A program made the translations under genes and the position numbers. The notes under the pieces are model-generated. The model was not told the origin of the DNA. It saw nothing but the letters and a program-made list of their open reading frames with translations, and searched no databases. Shown here one piece after another: positions 16,858-25,914 of a DNA stretch of 34,998 nt. This DNA is from Pseudomonadota bacterium. Its GTDB lineage: Bacteria > Pseudomonadota > Gammaproteobacteria > Steroidobacterales > Steroidobacteraceae. The stretch is from assembly GCA_025360865.1 (NCBI GenBank), contig JANYBG010000064.1:1-34998 (forward strand). The letters run 5' to 3'. Position 1 is the first letter of the stretch. Each line of letters begins with the position of its first letter.

Positions 16858-17681
16858 GCACCTTCATCCAGCGACTCAAGGATGCCTGGAAGGCCAATGA
16901 CTCTCTGGTGTGCGTGGGCCTGGATCCGGAGCCGGAGCGCTTCCCGCGGGCGATCGCCGCCGGGCGCGCGCCGATCTTCGAGTTCAACCGCGCCATTATC
17001 GATGCGACCGCGGACCTGGTGTGCGCCTACAAGCCGCAGTTCGCCCACTACGCCGCGGTCGGGGCGGAAGATCAGCTCGCGCGCACCATCGAGTACATCA
17101 AGAGGACCCATCCCGCGGTGCAGGTGGTCCTGGACGTGAAGCGCGGGGATATCGGCAGCACCGCCGAGCGGTACGCGACGGAGGCGTTCGTGCGCTACGG
17201 CGCCGATGCGGCCACCGTGAACCCCTACCTCGGCACCGACTCCCTCGAGCCGTTCCTGCGCTACGAGGACAAGGGCGTCATCGTCCTGTGCCGCACTTCC
17301 AATTCCGGCGGCGGTGAGCTGCAGGAGCTCATGGCACCAGATGCGAAGCTCTACCAGGTCGTGGCGAAACTCGCCGCGCTGCGCTGGAACGCGCGCGGCA
17401 ACTGCCTGCTGGTAGTCGGCGCCACGAACCCCGCCGAACTGGCCGAAGTGCGCGCCCTGGTCGGCGATATGCCGCTGCTGGTGCCCGGGGTCGGCGCGCA
17501 GGGCGGGGATGTCGGGCAGGCGGTGCGCAATGGCCAGACCGCCTCCGGCACCGGGCTCCTCATCAGTTCCTCGCGCGCGATTCTGTATGCCTCGCGGGGC
17601 GAGGACTTCGCGGGCGCGGCGCGCGCGGCCACCCTGAGCCTGCGCGAGGAGATCAACAAGCACCGCGCGCGCGCGCGATGA
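16854..17681 (+). CDS. pyrF: Orotidine 5'-phosphate decarboxylase, type 2
   Basis: 275 residues. It catalyses OMP to UMP, the last step of de novo pyrimidine synthesis, in the cytosol. The catalytic motif [15 protein letters not shown] has Asp94, Lys96 and Asp99. The N-terminal [13 protein letters not shown] segment, the longer length and the [10 protein letters not shown] phosphate-binding loop identify the type 2 (PyrF2) subfamily. E. coli and most enteric relatives have the shorter type 1 enzyme. It overlaps mnmG upstream and the substrate-binding-protein gene downstream, both by ATGA, so the three genes are translationally coupled. Confidence 0.95.
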   Translation: MSTFIQRLKDAWKANDSLVCVGLDPEPERFPRAIAAGRAPIFEFNRAIIDATADLVCAYKPQFAHYAAVGAEDQLARTIEYIKRTHPAVQVVLDVKRGDIGSTAERYATEAFVRYGADAATVNPYLGTDSLEPFLRYEDKGVIVLCRTSNSGGGELQELMAPDAKLYQVVAKLAALRWNARGNCLLVVGATNPAELAEVRALVGDMPLLVPGVGAQGGDVGQAVRNGQTASGTGLLISSSRAILYASRGEDFAGAARAATLSLREEINKHRARAR

Positions 17682-19309
17682 AGCCGCCGCTGCGCGCACT
17701 GCCCGCACTGCTGCTTTGCCTGGCCGGATGTGGCGCCCCTTCCGGCACCCCGCCCGCGCCGGGGGCCGCGGCCCCCGCCATTCTCGTGCGCGGCGGTGGA
17801 CCTGACCCTGACTCGCTCGACCCGCAGAAGGCCCGCGGGTTCGAGGCGCAGAGCATCGTGCGCGACCTGTGCGAGGGACTCACCACGCTCGGTAAGGACG
17901 CTGGCGTCGCCCCCGGCGTCGCCAGCTCCTGGGACGTAAGCCCCGACGGTCGCACCTACACGTTCCACCTGCGTGGCGACACGCATTGGTCCAACGGTGA
18001 CCCGCTGGTCGCCGAGGACTTCGTCGCCGGCTTGCGGCGCCTGGTGGACCCGGCCACCGCCTCCGCGTACGCGCAGTACACCGACGTCATCGCCAACTCC
18101 GGGCAGATCATCGCAGGCTCAAAGCCGGTGCGGTCCCTGGGGGTCGCGGCTCCCGATGCCGCGACGGTGGTCATCACGCTCAATGCGCCGGCCCCCTACC
18201 TGCCGACGCTGCTCTCGCACCCGAGCACCTGCCCAGCGCACCGGCCGACGCTTGCCGCCAACCCGGGCGGCTTCGCGAAGCCGGGCGTGATGGTCGGCAA
18301 CGGCGCCTTCGTGCTCACCGAGTGGGTGCAGGGTTCCTCGGTACTGCTCACGCGCAACCATCACTACTGGAACGATGCGGCGACGCGGCTGGACGGGGTC
18401 AGGTATCTGCTGATCCCGGATGAGAACGCGGAGCTGGCGCGCTACCGGGGCGGGGAACTGCAAGTCACCTTCGTCGTGCCGCGCGGCCAATTCGACTGGG
18501 TCAAGGCGAACCTCGCCGACCAGCTGCACGTGCATCCCCAGCTGGCCACGTATTACTACGGCTTCAACCTCCGGCGCCCGGTGTTCCGCGACAACCCGGG
18601 TCTGCGGCGCGCGCTGTCGCTGGTCATCGACCGCGAGAAGCTCGCGCAGCTGGTGCTGCGGGTCGGGGAGCTGCCCGCCTACGGCTGGGTCCCTCCGGGA
18701 GTCGACAACTACAGCTCGCAGTCATTCGACTACGCGAAAGAGCCGATGGCCGACCGCGTCCACGAGGCGCAGGCGCTGTACGCGCAGGCCGGCTTCTCGG
18801 CGCGTAAGCCACTGAGCTTCGAGCTGCGTTACAACACCGGGGAGGTGCACACCAAGCTCGCGGTGGCGATCGCCTCGATGTGGAAGGAAGCGCTCGGCGT
18901 GGACGTTCACCTGGCGCAGGCGGAATTCAAGTCACTGCTGCAGGACATCGACCGGGGCGACGTCGAGATGTTCCGCTCCAGCTGGGTCGGGGACTACAAC
19001 GACGCCTACACCTTCGCCCAGTACCTGAAGAGCGACTTCGGCGTGAACCTGCCGCACTACCACAGCGACGCCTACGACGCGCTGCTCGCCCGGGCCGCGG
19101 CCGAAGTGGATGCCGCGACGCGCCGCGCGCTGCTCGAGCGGGCCGAAGGCGTGATGCTCAACGAGCACCCGCTGCTGCCGATCTACTTCTACGTGAACAA
19201 GCACCTGGTGAAGCCGGAAGTGCAGGGCTGGTACGACAACGTAATGAACGTGGTCTACAGCCGCGACCTGAGCCTGCGCGCCATCGCGCCGAACCCCACT
19301 CCCCCTTAA
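17678..19309 (+). CDS. OppA-like peptide-binding lipoprotein (ABC transporter solute-binding protein)
   Basis: A 543-residue family 5 extracellular solute-binding protein, of OppA/MppA length. The signal peptide ends in a lipobox (LLLCLAGC, Cys19) followed by a Gly/Pro/Ala linker. The mature part shows the family hallmarks: ILVRGGGPDPDSLDPQKA at the N-terminus, LCEGLTTLGKDAGVAPGVASSW (about 65-86), YTFHLRGDTHWSNGDPLVAEDF (about 92-113) and the C-terminal LLPIYFYVNKHLVKPEVQGW. These resemble E. coli OppA/MppA and suggest oligopeptide or murein-peptide binding. No permease or ATPase gene is adjacent, so it must use a transporter encoded elsewhere. The stop codon overlaps the end of the convergent TPR pseudogene. 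Confidence 0.92.
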   Translation: MKPPLRALPALLLCLAGCGAPSGTPPAPGAAAPAILVRGGGPDPDSLDPQKARGFEAQSIVRDLCEGLTTLGKDAGVAPGVASSWDVSPDGRTYTFHLRGDTHWSNGDPLVAEDFVAGLRRLVDPATASAYAQYTDVIANSGQIIAGSKPVRSLGVAAPDAATVVITLNAPAPYLPTLLSHPSTCPAHRPTLAANPGGFAKPGVMVGNGAFVLTEWVQGSSVLLTRNHHYWNDAATRLDGVRYLLIPDENAELARYRGGELQVTFVVPRGQFDWVKANLADQLHVHPQLATYYYGFNLRRPVFRDNPGLRRALSLVIDREKLAQLVLRVGELPAYGWVPPGVDNYSSQSFDYAKEPMADRVHEAQALYAQAGFSARKPLSFELRYNTGEVHTKLAVAIASMWKEALGVDVHLAQAEFKSLLQDIDRGDVEMFRSSWVGDYNDAYTFAQYLKSDFGVNLPHYHSDAYDALLARAAAEVDAATRRALLERAEGVMLNEHPLLPIYFYVNKHLVKPEVQGWYDNVMNVVYSRDLSLRAIAPNPTPP

Positions 19310-20207
19310 GGTGACTCCCGCGAGGCTGGCCAGCCCTTCGGGTTCAGCTTTGACGCCATCGCCTGATCGATACCGGCGCTCTTGAGATCCTTCTTCGCCT
19401 GGCCTGGTGAGCCTAGGCCCGCAGGTGATAGATGAGGGCATCGTTCGGGTTCAATGCGTCGGTCTCATTCCAACACAGGTGCGTGAAGCCGCGACCGCGA
19501 AGGGCCTCGGCATCCTTCGGGTTGATAGCGAGCGCCCGATCGTAGTCATCGAGGGCGGCCTGGCTGTCGCCGCTCTGCTGGCGCTGAAATGCGCGGAGCC
19601 GGTAGGCCTCGGAGGATCCTGAATATAGTTTGATCACCTGGGTGAAATCATCGATGGCTCCATCGCGTTCATGCTTGGCGGCGCGGGCCTGCCCGCGATT
19701 GAGGTAGGGTGCGTACTGATCGGGTTGAAGTGTGATGGCGTGGGTGAAATCGGCGATCGCCAGGTCCATTCGGACCTTCCCAGGTAAGCGGCGCCCCGGT
19801 TCGTGTAAGCCGAGGTCATGCGGGGATCCAGGCGGATGGCCTCGTCGAAGTCAGCGATCGCATGATCCCGATCGCCCTGGGCCAGATAGACATCGCCGCG
19901 CGCCTTGACGGCCCGCGCGTCCTTTGGGTCAAATTGGATCGCCTTGTTGAACTCATCGAGTGCCTGCGTGTAGTCGGCGATCGCACGATCCAGATCACCG
20001 AGTTGCTGATAATGGAACGCGCGATTTCGCCGGGCGATGGTCCGCCTCGCCTCGTCCTCGCGCTTGTCGTCGATGATGCTGCCACACGCGGCGGTCGCAT
20101 CCGCGGACTTCGCGGAAGCGCACCGGAGCGCCTCGCCTGCGTGTCCTCCTTCGTGGTCAGCGCCCTTGGCCGCTGGCCAGCCGGCTCAGGCAGGCCACCG
20201 CGAGCAT
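19306..20207 (-). pseudogene. Frameshifted TPR-repeat secreted protein
   Basis: Reading all minus frames, pieces of one TPR protein appear in succession. (a) MLAVACLSRLASGQG from ATG 20207, a signal-peptide-like start that stops near 20157. (b) From about 20165 to 19785 in another frame, ALRCASAKSADATAACGSIID leads into TPR units (DLDRAIADYTQALDEF, GDRDHAIADFDEAIRLDP). (c) From about 19771 to 19413, DLAIADFTHAITLQPDQ and two more units. (d) Downstream of the TAG at 19413 in a further frame, GSPGQAKKDLKSAGIDQAM, ending at TAA 19308-19306. At least three frame changes (about 20160, 19775, 19412) break it. It follows mnmE on the same strand. All other genes in the window are intact, so true decay is more likely than sequencing errors. 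Confidence 0.75.
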
Positions 20208-20232
20208 GGCAATCGTTGGAACCGAGCCACGG

Positions 20233-21585
20233 CTACTTGCCAATGCAGAATCCGGCGAAGATCCTGCCGAGGAGATCGTCGCTCGTGAACTCGCCGGTGA
20301 TCTGGCTCAACTGCTGCTGCGCCGCGCGCAGGTCCTCCGCGACCAGTTCCCCGGCGCGGCTCTCGGTAAGCTGCGCGTAGGCGGCCTCCGTATGCTCACG
20401 GGCGAGGGTTAACGCCTCGAGGTGACGCGCGCGGGCGCTGACCGTGCCGCTTTCAGGATTGTGGTAACCCATCACCTGCTTCAGGTGCCGACGCAGTTCA
20501 TCCACCCCGGTCCCTTGGAGCGCCGACACGGTGATGCGTGGCGGCCCGGTCAGGGTATCGGCCACGGGCAGCCCGACCGCGAGGTCACACTTGTTGAAGA
20601 CCAGTGTCACCGGTACGTCCGCGGGCAGGCGCGCGCGTTCCTCCAGGTATGACCGGGCCCCGGGATCCTCGCTCGCGTCGACCACGAACAGCACGCGGTC
20701 GGCGCGCCGCATCTCCGCCTGCGCCCGGCGGATGCCCTCTTCCTCGACGGCGTCGCCGCCGTCGCGCAGTCCCGCGGTGTCCATGACATGCAGTGGCATG
20801 CCGTCGATGTGGATGCGCTCGCGCACGACATCCCGGGTCGTGCCGGGCACCGGCGTGACGATCGCCGCCTCGTAGCCGGCGAGGCGATTCATGAGGCTCG
20901 ACTTGCCCGCGTTCGGGCGGCCGGAGATAACGAGGGTCATGCCCTCGCGCAGCAGCTTCCCCTGCCGCGCGCTGTCCATGACAGCCTCGAAGTGCTCACG
21001 CACTTTCCGGAAGCGCTCGGCGACTTCGCGGTCGGCGAGGAAGTCGATCTCCTCTTCCGGGAAGTCGATCGCCGCCTCCACGTAGGTACGCAGCTCGATC
21101 ACCGCCTCGGTGAGCCCGCCCACCATCGCCGAGAACTCTCCCTGCAGCGAGCGCATCGCCGCGCGCGCGGCCTGCGCGGAACCCGCGTCGATCAGGTCCG
21201 CCACCGCTTCGGCCTGGGCGAGGTCGAGCTTGTCGTTGAGAAAGGCGCGCTGGGTGAACTCTCCGGGCAGCGCGCGGCGCGCGCCCAGTTCCAGCGCGCG
21301 CGCGATGAGCGCCTCCATCACCCACGGGCCGCCGTGGCCGTGCAGCTCGAGCACGTGCTCACCGGTATAGGAATGCGGCGCGAGGAAGAAGAGCGCGACC
21401 CCGGCATCGATCGCCTCGCCCTGCGCATCGAGGAAGCGCGCGAAGGTGGCGTGGCGGGGGCGGGGCACCTCGCCCAGCATGACGGCGGCGAGTTCCGGCG
21501 CCTTCGGTCCGGACAGGCGCACGATGCCGATCCCTCCCCGTCCCCCCGGGGTGGCCGCAGCCACGATGGTGTCGTTATGGCTCAT
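20233..21585 (-). CDS. mnmE: tRNA modification GTPase MnmE (TrmE)
   Basis: A 450-residue potassium-activated GTPase that together with MnmG modifies tRNA U34. The N-terminal tetrahydrofolate-binding domain begins with [22 protein letters not shown]. The inserted G domain has G1 GRPNAGKSS (about 225-233), G2/G3 [11 protein letters not shown] and [17 protein letters not shown], and G4 NKCDL. The C-terminal FCIGK keeps the conserved cysteine. The length matches E. coli (454). The gene follows yidC on the minus strand, the usual rpmH-rnpA-yidD-yidC-mnmE order. Downstream lies only the TPR pseudogene, not mnmG. Confidence 0.97.
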   Translation of the reverse strand: MSHNDTIVAAATPGGRGGIGIVRLSGPKAPELAAVMLGEVPRPRHATFARFLDAQGEAIDAGVALFFLAPHSYTGEHVLELHGHGGPWVMEALIARALELGARRALPGEFTQRAFLNDKLDLAQAEAVADLIDAGSAQAARAAMRSLQGEFSAMVGGLTEAVIELRTYVEAAIDFPEEEIDFLADREVAERFRKVREHFEAVMDSARQGKLLREGMTLVISGRPNAGKSSLMNRLAGYEAAIVTPVPGTTRDVVRERIHIDGMPLHVMDTAGLRDGGDAVEEEGIRRAQAEMRRADRVLFVVDASEDPGARSYLEERARLPADVPVTLVFNKCDLAVGLPVADTLTGPPRITVSALQGTGVDELRRHLKQVMGYHNPESGTVSARARHLEALTLAREHTEAAYAQLTESRAGELVAEDLRAAQQQLSQITGEFTSDDLLGRIFAGFCIGK

Positions 21586-21633
21586 GCACCTTCGTGCAGG
21601 CGTGCCGCCTGCGGGCGTGAAGACGGATGCGGG

Positions 21634-23361
21634 CTAGTTGCTGCGCTTCGCCGCGGTCGCCGCGGCGATACGCCGGTTGATGTTCCACTGCTGCGCGATG
21701 GACAGGACCGTGTTCGTCACCCAGTAAAGCACCAAGCCCGCCGGGAAGAAAGCGAACATCACCGACATCACCAGCGGCATGAACATGAAGACCTTCGCCT
21801 GCACAGGGTCGGGCGGAGCGGGATTCAGCTTGTACTGCGTGAACATCGCCACCGCCATGATGGCCGGCAGGATGAACAACGGATCGCGCGCCGACAGGTC
21901 GTGGATCCAGAACATGAACGGCGCCTGGCGCATCTCCACGCTCTCGAGCAGCGCCCAATAGAAGGCGAGGAACACCGGGATCTGGATGATGATGGGCAGG
22001 CAACCGGCGACGGGATTGATCTTCTCGCGCTGGTACAGCTCCATCATCGCCTTGCCGAGCTTTTCGCGGTCATCCTTGTAGGTGTCCTGCAGATTCTTGA
22101 TGCGCGGCTGCAGCGCCTTCATCTTCGCCATCGAGCGACCACTGGCTTCCGACAATGGGTAGAAGGCGAGCTTCAGCAGGAACGTGACGACGATGATCGC
22201 GATGCCCCAGTTGCCGGTGGCTCCGTGCACCCAGGCGAGCAGCTGGAACAGCGGTCGCGCCAGTACCCACAGCGCGCCGTAGTCAGCCACGCGGCCCAGC
22301 TCCGGCGAGGTCGCCTTGAGCTGAGCCTGCAGCTTAGGTCCGGTGAAGAATGTCTGCGTGAACCTCGCATCTGCCCCCGGGGTCACGGTCTGCGCCGGCC
22401 CGGTCGCGGTGAGCAGGTACTGCTGGCCGGCGGCGCTCAGGGTGAAATGCCAGGGCGCCCCGACCGGAGGCACGACGGCGCTGACGAAATGATGCTGCAA
22501 GGCAGCCACCCAGCCACTGGTCACATCGAGCGAGAGGTGGCCGTCCTTGGACTCAGCGGTGTCCAACTTCCGGTACTTGACGCCATCGTGGAGCGCCGGC
22601 CCGTGAAAAGCGTAGCTATCGACGTTGAACATCGAGCGCTTGGTGGGCGGATCGTTGCGCAGGATCTGCGCGTAGGCGCTCGCGGCCCAGGGGGCGGCGC
22701 CGCCGTTGTGCACTTCGTAGTCGAGGCCGATCGCGTACTGGCCCTGGCGGAACACGAAGGTCTTGGTGACCGTGACGCCATCCGCGCTCCAGCTCAGGGG
22801 CACGCGCAGTTCGGCGCCTTTAAGGGTGTACTGCGACTGGGGGCTGCTGAAGATGGCGAGGTGGGTCGGGTAATCCGCGGCGTTCCCCGGGCCCGTCAGG
22901 CCCGACTGCAGCTGGTAAAGCGTGGCGTCGGAATCGTTGTTCTCCAGGCGCACACGCGCCGCCTGTCCCTTCACCTGCGCATAGGCCGGAAGGTCAACGC
23001 GCTCGAGCGTGCCCCCGCGCGTACTGATCTCCACGTCCAGCACGTCGGTCACGACATGCACGTTCTGCGCGGCGGCGACCACGCTGGGATCGGCGGTGGC
23101 CACGGGCGGCGCGGCCGTCATCGGGGAAACGGCGGCGCCGCTGACGGCGGTGGCTGCCTGCGGCACGCGGCTGGCGAGATCGCCACCGGGGACCGTCGCC
23201 GCAGGCGGGCTGGCGCCGATCGCCGCGGTGGGCGCGCTCGCTGAGATGGCCGCAGGCGGCGCACCGTAGTCCTTGATCCACGCCTGGTAGTTCAGCAGGC
23301 CCAGCATGCCAAGGGCGACCCACAGGTAGATGCGTGGGTTGGTCGGGAAAATATTATTCAT
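21634..23361 (-). CDS. yidC: Membrane protein insertase YidC
   Basis: 575 residues. YidC inserts and folds inner-membrane proteins, alone or with SecYEG. The first TM helix follows [21 protein letters not shown] Pro/Ala/Thr-rich linker (about 35-85) leads into the periplasmic beta-supersandwich domain (about 90-340). The conserved five-helix insertase core (about 355-560) includes [31 protein letters not shown], with the hydrophilic-groove Arg absent from what I can see only by alignment. [18 protein letters not shown] is also present. I chose ATG 23361, where the first TM begins; an upstream in-frame start at 23415 would lie inside yidD. The start overlaps the yidD stop by 8 nt. Confidence 0.96.
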   Translation of the reverse strand: MNNIFPTNPRIYLWVALGMLGLLNYQAWIKDYGAPPAAISASAPTAAIGASPPAATVPGGDLASRVPQAATAVSGAAVSPMTAAPPVATADPSVVAAAQNVHVVTDVLDVEISTRGGTLERVDLPAYAQVKGQAARVRLENNDSDATLYQLQSGLTGPGNAADYPTHLAIFSSPQSQYTLKGAELRVPLSWSADGVTVTKTFVFRQGQYAIGLDYEVHNGGAAPWAASAYAQILRNDPPTKRSMFNVDSYAFHGPALHDGVKYRKLDTAESKDGHLSLDVTSGWVAALQHHFVSAVVPPVGAPWHFTLSAAGQQYLLTATGPAQTVTPGADARFTQTFFTGPKLQAQLKATSPELGRVADYGALWVLARPLFQLLAWVHGATGNWGIAIIVVTFLLKLAFYPLSEASGRSMAKMKALQPRIKNLQDTYKDDREKLGKAMMELYQREKINPVAGCLPIIIQIPVFLAFYWALLESVEMRQAPFMFWIHDLSARDPLFILPAIMAVAMFTQYKLNPAPPDPVQAKVFMFMPLVMSVMFAFFPAGLVLYWVTNTVLSIAQQWNINRRIAAATAAKRSN

Positions 23362-23602
23362 GGGCGTGGTCGATGCATACGTGTGGGCGCGCTTGCGGCA
23401 CAGGGTCGAAGCCACCCGGGTGCCACGGGTGGCAGCGCGCGAGGCGCTTCAGCGCGAGCCAGCCGCCGTGGAAAAAGCCAAAACGCAGGATTGAATGCAG
23501 CGCGTACCGCGAGCAGCTCGGGTAGAAGCGGCACGCCGGCCCGATGAGCGGGCTGAGCGTCCATTGATAGAGGCGGATCAGGGCCGCGGCGAGGTAGCGC
23601 AT
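23354..23602 (-). CDS. yidD: Membrane protein insertion efficiency factor YidD
   Basis: 82 residues from ATG 23602 (or 89 from ATG 23623). Small membrane-associated protein of the UPF0161 family that aids YidC-dependent insertion. Seen are the amphipathic N-terminus [20 protein letters not shown] and the signature [15 protein letters not shown] with the three-cysteine pattern. [17 protein letters not shown] follows. It overlaps rnpA by 25 nt (or 46 nt with the longer start) and yidC by 8 nt, which is the usual compact arrangement. It is followed by a short His-rich tail (HVCIDHAHE) beyond the conserved end. Confidence 0.94.
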   Translation of the reverse strand: MRYLAAALIRLYQWTLSPLIGPACRFYPSCSRYALHSILRFGFFHGGWLALKRLARCHPWHPGGFDPVPQARPHVCIDHAHE

Positions 23603-23949
23603 TGCTCTGCGACTTTCTTCCATAGTCCCTCGAGGGACTCGTGCAACAGCTTGCCCGCGGCATCGCGCGCCTTGGGCCGCGCGCTGACCACGAGATCAAC
23701 CGCCGGGATCTGTTCTTGGTGCAGGCGGAAGGATTCCTTTATGACCCGGCGCAGGCGGTTGCGTTCGACGCCGCCGCCGGCGATTCGCACGGCGACCGCG
23801 AGACCCAGGCGGGGGGCACCTTCAGCGTTACTGACCGCGGTCATGCCGAAGTATCCGTCACCCAGGCGTCGCCCGCGTGCGTAGACCGCATCGAAGTCCT
23901 TCTTGCGCCGCAGGCGAAGTCGCGCCGGCAGAGTGAGCCGCCGTGGCAT
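23578..23949 (-). CDS. rnpA: Ribonuclease P protein component
   Basis: A 123-residue basic protein that partners the RNase P RNA in maturing tRNA 5' ends. Seen are [23 protein letters not shown] at the start (about 4-26), the central basic RNR motif [15 protein letters not shown] (about 61-75) and DLVVSARP. It lies 77 bp downstream of rpmH in the conserved rpmH-rnpA operon and overlaps yidD. A 16-bp perfect palindrome (23624-23639) lies in its 3' coding part. Confidence 0.95.
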   Translation of the reverse strand: MPRRLTLPARLRLRRKKDFDAVYARGRRLGDGYFGMTAVSNAEGAPRLGLAVAVRIAGGGVERNRLRRVIKESFRLHQEQIPAVDLVVSARPKARDAAGKLLHESLEGLWKKVAEQCATSPRP

Positions 23950-24026
23950 CGCGGGCCTTTAGGGGAGGTCTTGTTAGGGTGCGCAGTGACAGCGCCCCAA
24001 TAATGGGCGTGCCCGCGAACCGCCCG

Positions 24027-24164
24027 CTAGGGTATCAGCTTGCGACGGCCCTTGGCGCGCCTGCGCGCGAGCACCCGGCGACCGGTCTTGGTAGCCATGC
24101 GCGCACGGAACCCGTGGGTGCGCGCTCTGCGCACTTTGCTCGGTTGATAGGTCCGCTTGCTCAT
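24027..24164 (-). CDS. rpmH: 50S ribosomal protein L34
   Basis: 45 residues, very basic, with the invariant L34 sequence [20 protein letters not shown] followed by the [18 protein letters not shown] tail. Start ATG 24164 preceded by GGAG (in the segment acggagccttcggt), about 9 nt upstream. It is the first gene of the minus-strand rpmH-rnpA-yidD-yidC-mnmE cluster and is divergent from dnaA. Confidence 0.98.
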   Translation of the reverse strand: MSKRTYQPSKVRRARTHGFRARMATKTGRRVLARRRAKGRRKLIP

Positions 24165-24211
24165 ACCGAAGGCTCCGTGGAACGATCTGTCGCAATCAAA
24201 AAAGGGCGGCA

Positions 24212-24241
24212 AGGCTAAGCCGTTGACCTGCAAGGTGTCAA
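24212..24241 (-). promoter_or_regulatory. rpmH promoter
   Basis: On the minus strand, a perfect -35 TTGACA (24241-24236) is followed after 18 bp by TAGCCT (24217-24212) as a -10-like hexamer. The start would be about 40 nt upstream of rpmH. It lies in the 181-bp rpmH-dnaA divergent region. Confidence 0.6.
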
Positions 24242-24260
24242 TTTTTTCCGCTCCGGAAAG

Positions 24261-24289
24261 CCTTCAGCACCCCCGCGGATCGGTATAGA
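24261..24289 (+). promoter_or_regulatory. Candidate dnaA promoter
   Basis: TATAGA (24284-24289) is a good -10; the hexamer 17 bp upstream, CCTTCA (24261-24266), is a weak -35. Start would be near 24296, giving a leader of about 50 nt before the GTG start of dnaA. No near-consensus DnaA box was found in this interval. Confidence 0.45.
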
Positions 24290-24345
24290 CTCCGCGGCCC
24301 TTCCCCTTCACAACGTCAGCAGAAACGTCGACGGAGGCCACGCGA

Positions 24346-25686
24346 GTGGAAGCATCGCTTTGGACTCGCTGCATGGGTGCGTTGGAAACGGAGCTTCCGG
24401 AGCAGCAGTTCAATACCTGGGTGCGCCCGCTGCAGGCCCTGGAGGGTAACGGGGCGCTCAAGCTCCTGGCCCCTAACCGCTTCGTGGTGGACTGGATCAA
24501 CGCCAACCTGCTGCCCAGGATCGGGGAGCTGTTGCGCGATGAGAGCACCGGGGATCCCCCCATTGTCACGGTCGAGGTGGGTAACCGGGACGTGCCGGTC
24601 CCCTTGAGGGGTGCCCCGCCCCCGGTGGCTCCGCCCCGGGCACGCCGGGCCGAGGGCCTGGTCGTGGGTGCCCGGCTGAACGCGGACTTCTCCTTCGCCA
24701 CCTTCGTCGAGGGCAAGAGTAACCAGTTGGCGCGCGCCGCGGCCAACCAGGTGGCGGAGAACCCCGGCCGCGCGTACAACCCGCTTTTCATCTACGGCGG
24801 CGTCGGCTTGGGGAAAACGCACCTGATGCACGCCATCGCGCATCTCATCAAGGAGCGTGATGCGGAGGCGCGCATCGCCTATATCCATTCCGAGCGCTTC
24901 GTCGGTGACATGGTTCGCGCGCTCCAACACAACTCGATGAGCGAGTTCAAGACCGCGTATCGCTCGCTCGACGCGCTCTTAATCGATGACATCCAGTTCT
25001 TCGCCGGCAAGGAGCGCTCGCAGGAGGAGTTCTTTCACACCTTCAACGAACTGCTCGAAGGCCAGCACCAGGTGATTCTCACCTGCGACCGTTACCCGAA
25101 GGAGGTCGAGGGCCTGGAGGAGCGCCTGAAATCGCGCTTCGGCTGGGGATTGACGGTGGCGATCGAGCCGCCGGAGCTTGAGACCTGTGTCGCGATCCTC
25201 ATGACCAAGGCGCAGGCGGTTGGTGTGGAATTACCCGACGAAGTGGCCTTTTTCATAGCGAAACGCATCCGCTCCAACGTGCGCGAACTGGAAGGCGCGC
25301 TGCGCCGCGTGATCGCGAACTCGCGCTTCACCGGGCGGGCGATCACGCTCGAGTTCACCAAGGAAGCTCTGAAAGACCTGCTGTCGCTGCAGGCCAAGAT
25401 GGTCACGATCGAGAATATCCAGAAGACCGTCGCCGACTACTACAAAGTGCGCCTGGCGGATCTTCTGTCCAAGCGGCGCAGCCGTTCGGTCGCGCGCCCG
25501 CGCCAGGTCGCGATGGCGCTGTCGAAGGAACTCACCAGCCACAGCCTGCCGGAGATCGGCGATGCTTTTGGCGGGCGCGACCACACGACGGTGCTGCACG
25601 CGTGCAAGCGCATCAAGGAGCTGCGCGACGTCGAACAGCGCGTGAAAGAGGACTACTCAAACCTGTTGAGAACCCTCGCCGGATGA
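24346..25686 (+). CDS. dnaA: Chromosomal replication initiator DnaA
   Basis: 446 residues. DnaA-ATP binds oriC boxes and opens DNA to start replication. Domain I (about 1-85) has [26 protein letters not shown] Pro/Arg-rich linker (about 86-105) follows. The AAA+ domain III has [20 protein letters not shown] with Walker A, Walker [14 protein letters not shown] and the sensor region [10 protein letters not shown]. Domain IV ends with the DNA-binding signature [15 protein letters not shown]. The start is GTG 24346 with GGAGG 8 nt upstream. The gene opens the plus-strand dnaA-dnaN-recF-gyrB series. Confidence 0.98.
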   Translation: MEASLWTRCMGALETELPEQQFNTWVRPLQALEGNGALKLLAPNRFVVDWINANLLPRIGELLRDESTGDPPIVTVEVGNRDVPVPLRGAPPPVAPPRARRAEGLVVGARLNADFSFATFVEGKSNQLARAAANQVAENPGRAYNPLFIYGGVGLGKTHLMHAIAHLIKERDAEARIAYIHSERFVGDMVRALQHNSMSEFKTAYRSLDALLIDDIQFFAGKERSQEEFFHTFNELLEGQHQVILTCDRYPKEVEGLEERLKSRFGWGLTVAIEPPELETCVAILMTKAQAVGVELPDEVAFFIAKRIRSNVRELEGALRRVIANSRFTGRAITLEFTKEALKDLLSLQAKMVTIENIQKTVADYYKVRLADLLSKRRSRSVARPRQVAMALSKELTSHSLPEIGDAFGGRDHTTVLHACKRIKELRDVEQRVKEDYSNLLRTLAG

Positions 25687-25914
25687 GGGCACAGGGCTGT
25701 GGATTACTTGTGGGTGAAGTTGGGGATAAAGTTACCCACAGGCCCCGCACCGACGGTAAGCAGGTCGTGCGCATGTTTATGGATCGGAAAATCGCCTGCA
25801 ACGAATTGATTACACAGGGTAATTTTTCTTATCCCCGTGACTAACAGGCTCTATAGTCTTAGTAATAAATATATCTTCTATCACTAATGAAGATTCTTTA
25901 AGAGAGTTGAAACC
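25687..25914. other. Probable replication origin (oriC) between dnaA and dnaN
   Basis: The 228-bp intergenic region contains near-consensus DnaA boxes (TTATCCACA). TAATCCACA lies on the minus strand at 25698-25706, TTATCCCCA on the minus strand at 25721-25729 and TTACCCACA on the plus strand at 25732-25740, each one mismatch. TTATCCCCG at 25829-25837 and TCACCCACA (25709-25717, minus) have two. The 25840-25905 stretch is strikingly AT-rich against the GC-rich background and fits a DNA-unwinding element. Within it TAGTAATAA (25860-25868) resembles DnaA-trio repeats. The dnaN leader and promoter must also be here; AGAG about 10 nt before ATG is the ribosome site. Confidence 0.75.

Noticed and set aside
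19324-19335. GGCTGGCCAGCC palindrome near the end of the OppA-like gene as a terminator
   Set aside because: It has no loop and no T-run, and it lies within the C-terminal codons of the TPR pseudogene.
24165-24345. rpmH-dnaA intergenic region as oriC
   Set aside because: Promoters are visible but no near-consensus DnaA boxes or AT-rich unwinding stretch comparable to the dnaA-dnaN interval.
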